DNA of 25,608 bases from Anaerolineales bacterium (lineage in GTDB: Bacteria > Chloroflexota > Anaerolineae > Anaerolineales > DRMV01): positions 1-25,608 of the forward strand of contig JALXBY010000062.1 of assembly GCA_026991215.1 (NCBI GenBank). The letters are read 5' to 3'. Below are positions 1 to 7,378 of the stretch, piece after piece (the first letter of the stretch is position 1; every line of letters begins with the position of its first letter). The translations under genes were made by a program, and so were the position numbers. Below the pieces are notes generated by a model, which worked only from the letters and a program-made list of their open reading frames with translations, was not told where the DNA came from and did not search any database.

Positions 1-3000
1 ATGGCCAAATGGGGCGACGACCCCGACCGGTGGGAGTTCGTACCCCTGGATGGCGAACCCGTGGGCCGGGGGGTGCATCTGGCCACGGTCAACGACTACC
101 TGGCCCGCCGCGATGCCCGCTGGATGGGCCCCATCTACGACCTCCTGGGCCTGACCGTGGGCGTGCTGCAGATGGCCTCTGGCTCCGAGGGCACCCCGCG
201 GGCTTACCTGGTTGACCTGAAGAAGCGCTCTTCCAAGGAACAGGAAGACCAATTGCGCATGGTCCCCCGCCGGGAGGCCTACAAAGCCGACATCCTCTAC
301 ACCACCGCGCAGGAACTGGGCTTCGACTACCTGCGGGACAACATGGCCCTTCGGGCCGAAGACCAGGTGCAGCGGAACTTCTATTTTGTCATCATCGACG
401 AAGTGGACAACGTGCTCATCGACGAGGCCCGGACGCCGCTGATTATCTCCGGCCCCGCCAGTGAGGATGTGGAACTGTACCGGACCATGGCCCAGGTCGT
501 GAAACGGCTCAAGCCCGGGGAAGACGTGGAAATCAACGAGAAGGACAACACCGTGGTGCTCACCGAACTGGGCGAGGCCCGGGTGGAAGAAATGCTGGGG
601 ATGCCCCTGCGGGACCCAGAGCGCCCTGAGGACCTCACGCCGGATCAGGAACGCATTTGGGGATACCTGGAACAGGCCCTGCGGGCCCAGTTCCTCTTCA
701 AGCGGGATAAGCACTACGTGGTCATGAACCGCCAGGTCATCATCGTGGACGAGTTCACCGGGCGGTTGATGCCGGGACGGCGGTGGTCCCATGGGTTGCA
801 CCAGGCCGTGGAAGCCAAGGAAGGGGTTCCTATCCAGCCCGAGAACATGACCTACGCCACGATTACCCTGCAGAACTTCTTCCGCATGTACGAAAAACTG
901 GCGGGCATGAGCGGCACCGTGCTCACCGAGGCCGAGGAATTCCGCACCATCTACAACCTGGACGTGGCCGCGGTGCCCACGAACCTGGAATACATGGCCA
1001 TGGGCCCCAAGGCCCCCCTGGTGGCCCTGGAGGACGTGGACGAGGAAGGGTACAGGTACACCTACTACGCCCGCCGGGACGACCCGGAAAAGAAACCCAT
1101 CTACTGGAAGCGCAAGGACTACCCCGACGTGGTCTACCGCACCGAAGAGGCCAAGTTCCGCGCCATCACCTGGGAGATCCTGCGCTACCACATCCAGGGT
1201 CGGCCCATCCTGGTGGGCACCACCTCGGTGGAACTTTCGGAACGGCTGGCCGCCCGTCTGGACCCCGCGCCCCTGCGCAAACTCGCGCAAATCATGCTGG
1301 TGCGGGATGCCTTCCTCAAGGCCCGGGAGGACCGGGAAGAGGGCCGGATGTACCCCGAACTGGAACCCCTCTACAAACCCCTGGACCAGGTACGGGATAC
1401 CGACATCCGCAAACTGGCCCGGGAAGTGGGCCTCAAAAACCTTCAACCCGACCACCCCGAGAACCTGGAACGTCTCCGGGACCTGCTCCTGCCCACGCCT
1501 TCGGAAAAGGCCCGCTGGGGCCAGGCCCAGGTGCGGTTGCAGGAAGTGCTCCGTAAGGGCATCCCCCGCCAGGTGCTCAACGCCAAGGAGCACGCGCGGG
1601 AAGGTCAGATCATCGCCCGGGCCGGTGAACTCTATGCCGTCACCATCGCCACCAACATGGCCGGCCGCGGTGTGGACATCAAACTGGGCGGCGAACTGCC
1701 CGAAGAGGTCATCCACTCCGTCAACCGGGTGCTCAGCCGGGCCGGGTACGAGGACCCCTACAACATGCGTATGGACGAGCGCTACGAGGCCCTCAAGGCC
1801 ATCCCGCCCGAGACCTACGGCATCTACACCGACGACATCTACCGCTTCCTGGATTACATCGAGAACATGCACCGGGTACGGGAACTGGGCGGCCTGTACG
1901 TCATCGGTTCCGAACGCCATGAAGCCCGCCGCATCGACAATCAGCTCCGGGGCCGGGCCGGCCGGCAGGGGGACCCCGGTTCTTCCCGTTTCTTCCTCTC
2001 CCTGGAAGACGAACTGGTCCGGCTCTTCGGCGGCGAACAGGTGGCCGCGTTGATGGAACGCTTCAAGGTGGACGAACTGGTCCCCCTGGAGCACCCCCTG
2101 GTGAACAAGGTCATCGAGCAGGCGCAAAAGCGGGTGGAAGGTGCGAACTTTGACACCCGCAAGCACCTGCTGGAATACGACGACGTGCTCAACAAGCAGC
2201 GGGAGCAAATCTACCGGCAGCGGAACCGCATCCTCCACAAGCCCGACCTGAGCGAGGATGTGGCCGTGCTGCTTCGGGAGGAAATCCGAGAGCGCCTGGC
2301 CCGGGCCCAGGAGCAGGGGGAAGAGCCCTGGACGCTGCTGGCCTACTTCGAAGAGGTGCAGCCGCCCTTCCCCATTGGGGAATTCCTGTTCCCCTCCTTC
2401 ACCCTGCGGGTCATGCTGGAGGACCTGTACCCCGTGGCCCGGGAAGGGCATGAGGCCCTGGAACGCCGCCTGCGGGAATGGGTGCGCCTGGCCCTGGAAG
2501 CCGAAGCCCGGCACCGGGAGAACGCGGCCCGGCGGGTCATCCAGAACCTGCTTTCCCGCCTGGAAGAAGAGGTGGACCGTCGGCTGGAGGCCCTGGAGAC
2601 CTTCCTCGAGGGCCTGACGTTGACCGAGGAGCCGCTGCGTCCCGCCCAACTTCAGGTGGAACTGCAAAGCGCGCTGCGTATGGCCCTGCGTCTGCCCAAT
2701 GAAGTGCTGCGCGCCCTGGCCGAAGACCCTCTGGACGTAGGTCGGCAGGTGCAGGTCCTGCTGACCCAGGTCATCCGTGAGACCTTCACCCGCCGGCTGC
2801 AGTGGGGCCTGCAGCGGGTGCTGGGACCCGAGTTCACCCCCAAGGTCCCGGACCTGGACGCGTTCCCGCCCGAGGATGTGGAAGCCCAACTGATGGACCA
2901 GGTGCGGCGCTACCTGGAACAGCACCGGGAGCGGGTGTTCAAGGCCGTGGCCCGGGAGATGCAGACCGGCCTGAGCCGCATCGTTGGCCTGGCCAAATCC

Positions 3001-3897
3001 GAGGAACCCAACCCCGAACGGCCCTGGGAGACCAGGACCGGGAACCAAATCCTCCATTTGCTCCTCACCCTGGCCCAGGAGCGGCGCACCGGGTTCGACG
3101 CCCACCACCGCAAGGTGCTGCGCCTGGTACAACGCCTGACCTATTACTACGCGGTGGCCGAACACCTGAGCCACCTTTCCCCGGACGAGTGGGAGGCCCG
3201 GCTGTTGGAGCATATGGAAGCGGCCCGCCAGGCCCTGTACCTCAGCCGCGGGGCCGACGAGTTCGAGCGTTTGCGCTTCTTCACCATGGCCGACCTGGAA
3301 GAAAAGGCCCAGCAGGGTCTGCGCCAGGCCCTGGGCGAGGAGGTCTTCGAGACGTACAAGCAACAGCCCCTGGAGAAACTCCCGGAAGACGTCCGGGAGA
3401 AGGTCATCCAGGAACTGGGCCGGCAGGTGCTCACCGAAGACTGGCGGTACCTGTTCCTCCAGGTGTTCAACAGCGCCTGGGCCGAGTACCTGACCCAAAT
3501 GGAGGCCCTGCGCACATCGGTCCGGCTGGAATCCTACGCGCACCGGGACCCCCTGGCCATCTACAAGGCCAAGGCCTTCGACCTCTACGAGCAACTGCTG
3601 CGGGACATCCGCGCCCAGGTCATCCACAACATGTTCCACTACCACACCCAGGAAAGCATGATTAAACTCGCGGCCTTCAGCCGGATGGCCGCGCAGATGC
3701 AACAGGCTGCGCAACAGGCCCAGGAAGCGGCCCGGCAGGAAGAAGCGCAGGGCCAGGCTCCCCGGCTCCCGGTGGCCGAAGCCGTGCCCGCAGCACCGGC
3801 TGCGCCTTCGGAGGAAGCCCAACCCGAGGCCCAGGCCGCTGCGAGCGCTTCGGCCCGCAAGAAGAAGCGCAAGAAACGCAAGAAGCGCCGGCGGTAG
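1..3897 (+). CDS. secA: Preprotein translocase ATPase SecA, 5'-truncated by the window edge, oversized
   Basis: SecA is the cytoplasmic motor that pushes unfolded preproteins through SecYEG. The frame is open from base 1, and the Walker A segment expected before VHLATVNDYLARRD (residues 25-38) is missing, so the gene begins upstream and the ATG at base 1 is probably internal. Visible hallmarks are DEVDNVLIDEARTPLIISG (133-151), DEFTGR, GTTSVELSERL (from 406), TNMAGRGVDI (551-560) and QLRGRAGRQGDPG (from 648). HLLEYDDVLNKQR (about 721-733) and YAHRDPLAIYK (from 1179) mark the helical scaffold. These last two landmarks are about 450 residues apart, against roughly 150 in E. coli SecA (recalled), so about 300 residues are added there. 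Further insertions lie at about 418-519 and 563-625. The usual C-terminal zinc-binding motif is absent; the tail is Ala/Pro/Glu-rich and ends in a Lys/Arg run. Identity is certain; the effect of the insertions is unknown. Confidence 0.97.
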   Translation: MAKWGDDPDRWEFVPLDGEPVGRGVHLATVNDYLARRDARWMGPIYDLLGLTVGVLQMASGSEGTPRAYLVDLKKRSSKEQEDQLRMVPRREAYKADILYTTAQELGFDYLRDNMALRAEDQVQRNFYFVIIDEVDNVLIDEARTPLIISGPASEDVELYRTMAQVVKRLKPGEDVEINEKDNTVVLTELGEARVEEMLGMPLRDPERPEDLTPDQERIWGYLEQALRAQFLFKRDKHYVVMNRQVIIVDEFTGRLMPGRRWSHGLHQAVEAKEGVPIQPENMTYATITLQNFFRMYEKLAGMSGTVLTEAEEFRTIYNLDVAAVPTNLEYMAMGPKAPLVALEDVDEEGYRYTYYARRDDPEKKPIYWKRKDYPDVVYRTEEAKFRAITWEILRYHIQGRPILVGTTSVELSERLAARLDPAPLRKLAQIMLVRDAFLKAREDREEGRMYPELEPLYKPLDQVRDTDIRKLAREVGLKNLQPDHPENLERLRDLLLPTPSEKARWGQAQVRLQEVLRKGIPRQVLNAKEHAREGQIIARAGELYAVTIATNMAGRGVDIKLGGELPEEVIHSVNRVLSRAGYEDPYNMRMDERYEALKAIPPETYGIYTDDIYRFLDYIENMHRVRELGGLYVIGSERHEARRIDNQLRGRAGRQGDPGSSRFFLSLEDELVRLFGGEQVAALMERFKVDELVPLEHPLVNKVIEQAQKRVEGANFDTRKHLLEYDDVLNKQREQIYRQRNRILHKPDLSEDVAVLLREEIRERLARAQEQGEEPWTLLAYFEEVQPPFPIGEFLFPSFTLRVMLEDLYPVAREGHEALERRLREWVRLALEAEARHRENAARRVIQNLLSRLEEEVDRRLEALETFLEGLTLTEEPLRPAQLQVELQSALRMALRLPNEVLRALAEDPLDVGRQVQVLLTQVIRETFTRRLQWGLQRVLGPEFTPKVPDLDAFPPEDVEAQLMDQVRRYLEQHRERVFKAVAREMQTGLSRIVGLAKSEEPNPERPWETRTGNQILHLLLTLAQERRTGFDAHHRKVLRLVQRLTYYYAVAEHLSHLSPDEWEARLLEHMEAARQALYLSRGADEFERLRFFTMADLEEKAQQGLRQALGEEVFETYKQQPLEKLPEDVREKVIQELGRQVLTEDWRYLFLQVFNSAWAEYLTQMEALRTSVRLESYAHRDPLAIYKAKAFDLYEQLLRDIRAQVIHNMFHYHTQESMIKLAAFSRMAAQMQQAAQQAQEAARQEEAQGQAPRLPVAEAVPAAPAAPSEEAQPEAQAAASASARKKKRKKRKKRRR

Positions 3898-3953
3898 CCG
3901 CCGCGGGTTCAGGGGGACCAAATCCTCAAAGGTTCCCCCAGTGGGGTTGACGT

Positions 3954-4223
3954 ATGACCCGACGAAGGACCACCCGGAAGCCGTCTGCACCGGTGCGGGC
4001 GTCGGAGATTGGGGAATACCTGTTCTGTGCCCAGGCCTGGTGGTTCCGGCAACAGGGGGTTCCCCCGGCAAACCGCGCTCGGCTGCAGGCCGGATGGTCG
4101 GCCCACCGGGAGCATGGCCGGCGGGTGGCCTTTTGGACACGGTGGCGTCGTGGGGCCGCGGTGCTCTTTTGGTTCAGCCTGGCCCTGGCGCTGCTGGTGT
4201 TGGTGTGGAACCTTCTGGGTTGA
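3954..4223 (+). CDS. Small protein: Cas4/RecB-like N-terminal cap motif plus one membrane helix
   Basis: This 89-residue product has a basic N-terminus, then SEIGEYLFCAQAWWF (about 17-31), then a spaced L..GWSAHREHG stretch (about 44-55), and one hydrophobic helix (about 68-88). The motif order (S-x-I-x-x-Y-x-x-C-x-x-A-W, then a later G-x-x-x-H) resembles the N-terminal segment of Cas4/Dna2/RecB-type PD-(D/E)XK nucleases, whose cysteine can ligate an iron-sulfur cluster. The catalytic core (D...ExK) is absent: the protein ends at the membrane helix, so it should not be a nuclease. It lies 56 bases after secA and 24 before the next membrane protein, so co-transcription is plausible. The Shine-Dalgarno signal is weak. 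The resemblance is by eye and the function is unknown. Confidence 0.6.
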   Translation: MTRRRTTRKPSAPVRASEIGEYLFCAQAWWFRQQGVPPANRARLQAGWSAHREHGRRVAFWTRWRRGAAVLFWFSLALALLVLVWNLLG

Positions 4224-4247
4224 CCCGCCGCGCGGGAGGCGGATGCC

Positions 4248-4886
4248 ATGATGTGCCCCTACCTGCCCCGAACGTGGCGTCCCTGGCTTTTCGCGGCCGC
4301 GTTTTTGGTTGCGGGGGTGCTTTTGGGCCTGCAAGCGCCCCAGGAGCGCACCCTGGGGACGGGGATTCGCGCGGTGTACCTCCACGGCGCCTGGGTCTGG
4401 GCCGGGTTGTTCGGGTTCCTGGTGGCCGGCGTGCTGGGCCTGCTGGGGTTGTGGAAGCGGGAGCCAGCCCGGTTGTATGCCTCCCGGCTGTGGGCCTGGG
4501 TGGGTCTGGCCTTCTGGCTGACCGCGCTGCCCCTTTCCCTGTGGGCCATGCAGGTGAACTGGAACGGCCTATTCCTCATGGAACCCCGCTGGCGCATGGC
4601 CTGGACCTTTGGCGTGGCCGGGGTGTTGCTTCAGGTGGGCCTTCTCTTTCTGCCACTGCCCTGGAGCGGCGCGGTCAACGCCCTGTTCGCGGCGGCCCTG
4701 GCCGTGGCCCTGGTCCGCACCCCCCTTGTGCTGCACCCGCCGATGCCCGTGTTCCGGGCCACGTCATGGCAGTTCCCCGTGCACTTTCTGTTGACCTTCC
4801 TCAGCCTGGCCCTGGCCCAGGAGCAACTCGTCCGGGCCTTGCGGGAAAAATGGCCCCCGCCCGCGTCTTCCCCCGCGGGTTCGTGA
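4248..4886 (+). CDS. Six-helix membrane protein resembling cytochrome c assembly (CcmC/CcsA) proteins
   Basis: The 212-residue product has about six hydrophobic segments (13-30, 44-68, 82-101, 118-138, 141-160, 177-191) and a Pro/Ala tail. YLHGAW (44-49) recalls the H-V-P-x-A-W helix of CcmC. LWAMQVNWNGLFLMEPRW (98-115) has the layout of the tryptophan-rich WWD heme loop of CcmC/CcsA (W-G-x-x-W-x-W-D-P-R), but the central W-x-W-D is replaced by L-F-L-M-E, so heme handling cannot be assumed. LHPPMPVFR (162-170) forms another loop between helices. A GGGAGG-type ribosome site sits about 7 bases before the first of two adjacent ATG codons. It follows the Cas4-cap-like gene closely and is followed by the gcv promoter. 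A divergent relative of the cytochrome c assembly family is inferred; an unrelated membrane protein is possible. Confidence 0.6.
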   Translation: MMCPYLPRTWRPWLFAAAFLVAGVLLGLQAPQERTLGTGIRAVYLHGAWVWAGLFGFLVAGVLGLLGLWKREPARLYASRLWAWVGLAFWLTALPLSLWAMQVNWNGLFLMEPRWRMAWTFGVAGVLLQVGLLFLPLPWSGAVNALFAAALAVALVRTPLVLHPPMPVFRATSWQFPVHFLLTFLSLALAQEQLVRALREKWPPPASSPAGS

Positions 4887-4900
4887 GTTCGTCTGGCCCC

Positions 4901-4927
4901 CTGACATTGCGCAGCCATTGGTATACT
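4901..4927 (+). promoter_or_regulatory. Putative promoter of the gcv operon
   Basis: CTGACA (4901-4906) is five of six to the -35 consensus and TATACT (4922-4927) is five of six to the -10 consensus. The spacer is 15 bases, shorter than the usual 16-18. Transcription would start about 4933-4936, immediately before the first riboswitch helix at 4938. The position fits a riboswitch leader very well; the short spacer lowers confidence. Confidence 0.5.
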
Positions 4928-4937
4928 TTTTGGTGTG

Positions 4938-5125
4938 GGCACCGGGGGAGAGACCCGGCTTCGAGCCGGGCGCCGAAGGGGCAAGCCCGCGAACCCCGCG
5001 GGTGAAACTCTCAGGCAAAAGGACTCCGGTGCCGACGGCCCTCTGGAGAGTGCGCGGGTTGCCCGCGCCGCCGAAGGGGCAAGCGTCCGTATGGGCGCGC
5101 ATCTCTCAGGCGTCAGGACAGAGGG
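4938..5125 (+). promoter_or_regulatory. Tandem glycine riboswitch (two aptamers)
   Basis: Two copies of the glycine aptamer core are present. Each has GCCGAAGGGGCAAG followed by CTCTCAGG (5008-5015 in aptamer 1, 5103-5110 in aptamer 2) and a GGAC-type end. Aptamer 1 is closed by GGCACCGG (4938-4945) pairing perfectly with CCGGTGCC (5026-5033). Aptamer 2 is closed by CCCTCTG (5039-5045) pairing with CAGAGGG (5119-5125). Only five bases (5034-5038) separate the aptamers, as in classic cooperative tandem glycine riboswitches. It lies directly ahead of gcvH-gcvPA-gcvPB, the usual target, and is followed at once by an intrinsic terminator. It senses glycine and controls the glycine cleavage operon. 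Confidence 0.96.
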
Positions 5126-5158
5126 CACGCGTTCCCTCTGGGGGGACGCGTGCTTTTT
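5125..5158 (+). terminator. Intrinsic terminator acting as riboswitch expression platform
   Basis: GCACGCG (5125-5131) pairs with CGCGTGC (5147-5153), extended inward by T5132-A5146, a T-G wobble and three C-G pairs, giving a stem of about 12-13 pairs with a 3-base loop. TTTTT (5154-5158) follows. It lies between aptamer 2 and the gcvH ribosome site. The loop side contains CCCTCTG (5134-5140), an exact repeat of the 5' strand of aptamer 2 helix P1, so it can also pair with CAGAGGG (5119-5125). Confidence 0.85.
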
Positions 5159-5193
5159 CATCCCCCAATCCAAACCCACAAAGGAGGTGCAGC

Positions 5194-5586
5194 ATGGCCT
5201 GGAACATCCCCGCCAACCTGAAGTACGCCCCGTCCGATGAATGGTTCGACCCTGAAACCGGCCGCATGGGCATCACTGACTACGCCCAGGACCAACTCTC
5301 CGATGTGGTCTACGTGGAAATTCTGGTGGAAGTGGGCGAAGAGGTGAACAAGGGCGACGCGGTGGCCACGGTGGAATCCGTCAAGGCCGCGGCCGACGTG
5401 TACGCGCCCGTCAGCGGCAAGGTGGTGGAAATCAACACCGAGTTGACCGAGAACCCTGAATGGGTCAACGAAGACCCCTACGGCAAAGCCTGGATGCTGC
5501 GCATCGAACCCACCAACCCCGACGAACTGAACGAACTCATGGACGCCGAAGCCTACACCCAGCACTGCGAACAGCGCGCGGAATAA
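5194..5586 (+). CDS. gcvH: Glycine cleavage system H protein (lipoyl carrier)
   Basis: The 130-residue H protein carries the aminomethyl group between the P, T and L proteins on a lipoylated lysine. The lipoyl site is in TVESVKAAADVYAPVSG, with the modified lysine at K64 (family consensus ESVKAASDVYAP). The length matches the family (about 125-135). The N-terminal MAWNIPANLKYAPSDEW is the usual H-protein start, and AAGGAGGTG (5181-5189) lies 4 bases before the ATG, fixing this start against longer in-frame extensions into the riboswitch. It is the first gene after the riboswitch and is followed 37 bases later by gcvPA. Confidence 0.97.
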   Translation: MAWNIPANLKYAPSDEWFDPETGRMGITDYAQDQLSDVVYVEILVEVGEEVNKGDAVATVESVKAAADVYAPVSGKVVEINTELTENPEWVNEDPYGKAWMLRIEPTNPDELNELMDAEAYTQHCEQRAE

Positions 5587-5623
5587 CCCCCCACTGTCCA
5601 CTGTCCCTCCGGGAGGTGCCGTC

Positions 5624-6973
5624 ATGTTCACGCCCCATACGCCCGAAGAAATCCAGGAGATGCTCCGCGCCATCGGGGTGGAGAAAATCGAGGACCTGTT
5701 TGCGGATATCCCGGACAAATTCCGGCATCCCGAGAAAATCGACCTGCCCCCCACCATGACCGAACTGGAAGTGACGCAGGAGATGCAGGCCCTGGCCGAG
5801 GCCAACGACAACGTCCGGGACCATCTCCTGTGCTTTTTGGGCGCGGGCGCGTATTACCACTATATCCCCGCTGTGGTCGATCACGTGCTGCGCCGTGGGG
5901 AGTTCTACACTGCGTATACGCCCTATCAGCCCGAGGTCTCCCAGGGCACGTTGCACACCATTTTCGAGTTCCAGAGTATGGTGTGCGACCTGTTCAACAT
6001 GGAAGTGGCCAACGCGTCCATGTACGACGGCGCGACCGCGGTGGCCGAGGCCGTGAACATGGCCTACCACGTGTTCCGGGGGAAGCGCAAGAAGACCGTG
6101 CTCTGGCCCTACATGCATCCCCAATACCTGGCCACGGTACGCACGTATTACGAGCATTCCGACCGTGAGATTGTAGTGCCCGACCTACCCTTGGACGCCA
6201 CGCCCGACGCCCTGGCCGAATACATCGACGACCAGACCGCGCTGGTCATGGTGCAATACCCGGACTTCCTGGGCCGCCTGTACGACGTCCAGGCCCTGGC
6301 TGACGCGGCCCACGAACGGGGCGCGCTCTTCGGCATGGCCGTGAACCCCCTGGCTGTGGCCCTGTTCAAGGCCCCTGGGGACTTTGGCGCAGACATCGCG
6401 GTGGCCGAAGGGCAGCCTTTGGGCATCCCCCTGAGTTTTGGCGGGCCATATCTGGGCATCTTCACCACCCGCAAGAAACTGGTGCACAAGATGGCCGGCC
6501 GCCTCATCGGGGAAAGCGTGGACAGCCGCGGCCAGCGGGTCTACGTGATGACCCTGACCGCGCGCGAGCAGCACATCCGCCGGGCCCGGGCCACGTCCAA
6601 CATCTGCACCAACAACGCGCTCATGGCCCTGGCCGCGACGGTGTACATGGCCTTGATGGGCAAACAGGGCCTGCGGGAAATTGCCTTGCTCAATTACCAC
6701 AAGGCCCACTACGCGGCCCAGCGGCTGCGCGAAATCCCAGGTTTTGACTTGGCCTTCCCCGACGTGCCCTTCTTCAACGAGTTCGTGCTCAAGACCCCCT
6801 CGCCCGTGGAGGACATCAACGCATTCCTCCTGGACCACGACATCCTGGGTGGTTACGACCTGGGCAAGGACTTCCCCCAACTGCAGAACCACATGCTCAT
6901 CGCGGTCACCGAGATGCTCACCCGGGAGGACATCGATTACTTCGCTTCGGTGCTGGAAGAATGGGTGGAATGA
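5624..6973 (+). CDS. gcvPA: Glycine dehydrogenase (decarboxylating) subunit 1, P-protein alpha
   Basis: This is the N-terminal half of the split P protein, which decarboxylates glycine and loads the aminomethyl group onto GcvH. The 449-residue length is typical of GcvPA. Characteristic stretches are FLGAGAYYHYIPAVVDH, then FYTAYTPYQPEVSQGTLH, ASMYDGATA, and ESVDSRGQRVYVMTLTAREQ followed by IRRARATSNICTNNAL. The PLP lysine lies on the partner subunit GcvPB. GGGAGGTG (5611-5618) precedes the ATG by 5 bases. The stop codon TGA (6971-6973) is embedded in the ribosome site of the next gene, a toxin-antitoxin component rather than gcvPB, so this operon has been interrupted. Confidence 0.97.
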   Translation: MFTPHTPEEIQEMLRAIGVEKIEDLFADIPDKFRHPEKIDLPPTMTELEVTQEMQALAEANDNVRDHLLCFLGAGAYYHYIPAVVDHVLRRGEFYTAYTPYQPEVSQGTLHTIFEFQSMVCDLFNMEVANASMYDGATAVAEAVNMAYHVFRGKRKKTVLWPYMHPQYLATVRTYYEHSDREIVVPDLPLDATPDALAEYIDDQTALVMVQYPDFLGRLYDVQALADAAHERGALFGMAVNPLAVALFKAPGDFGADIAVAEGQPLGIPLSFGGPYLGIFTTRKKLVHKMAGRLIGESVDSRGQRVYVMTLTAREQHIRRARATSNICTNNALMALAATVYMALMGKQGLREIALLNYHKAHYAAQRLREIPGFDLAFPDVPFFNEFVLKTPSPVEDINAFLLDHDILGGYDLGKDFPQLQNHMLIAVTEMLTREDIDYFASVLEEWVE

Positions 6974-6983
6974 GGAGGTAAGT

Positions 6984-7319
6984 ATGGCGGATACTACGGT
7001 TTCCTTGACCCTCTCTGTTGAGGAGTACCAGCGTTTACATTACTTGGCCGAGTTTCTCAATCGCTCGGTTAATGAGGTGTTGGCGGAAGTCTTGCAAATG
7101 GCTCTGAGCTTGGCCCCGGAGATTTTGCTGAACGTTCTGCAATCGGGGAAACGCCCGGAGTCCTTTGAAGCGGCCCTGCGCGCTTTTGAGGATGCTTTGT
7201 TGGCCCGGGCCGCGGAAGAAGCTCGGTCTTGGTATTTGCAAGCAGAGGCCCAGGAATGGCGGCTTCTGGATGCAGAACCCTTCTGGGAATGGGACGAAAA
7301 CGGCTCTATCGCCGCGTAG
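6984..7319 (+). CDS. Putative antitoxin with ribbon-helix-helix-like N-terminus
   Basis: The 111-residue protein begins with a short beta-strand-like TVSLTLS followed by two helices (EEYQRLHYLAEFLN and VNEVLAEVLQMAL), the layout of ribbon-helix-helix DNA-binding antitoxins. The rest is acidic and helical, ending in an Asp/Glu/Trp-rich tail that could wrap a toxin. It directly precedes a MazF/PemK-type toxin gene, which is the main support for the call. GAGGAGGT overlaps the gcvPA stop codon and precedes the ATG by about 6 bases. Codon use is visibly less GC-biased (TTG, TTT, GAG/CTT mixtures) than gcvPA and gcvPB, which suggests insertion by transfer. I do not recognise a named antitoxin family. 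Confidence 0.6.
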   Translation: MADTTVSLTLSVEEYQRLHYLAEFLNRSVNEVLAEVLQMALSLAPEILLNVLQSGKRPESFEAALRAFEDALLARAAEEARSWYLQAEAQEWRLLDAEPFWEWDENGSIAA

Positions 7320-7336
7320 GGTGAAGATGACTTTCA

Positions 7337-7352
7337 GTTCGCTTAAGTGAAC
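7337..7352. promoter_or_regulatory. Palindrome between antitoxin and toxin genes, possible operator
   Basis: GTTCGCTTAAGTGAAC is a 16-bp inverted repeat with one mismatched pair (G at 7341 against T at 7348). It lies in the 59-base gap between the antitoxin stop and the toxin start. Such a site suits binding by a dimeric ribbon-helix-helix regulator, or a small RNA hairpin that tunes toxin translation. No protein-site pairing can be shown from sequence alone. Confidence 0.4.
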
Positions 7353-7378
7353 AAGGAAATCCAAGCCGGAGGTAATGT

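Noticed and set aside
3912..3939. Hairpin GGGGGACC...GGTTCCCCC after secA
   Set aside because: One bulge and no T-run follow; too weak to call a terminator.
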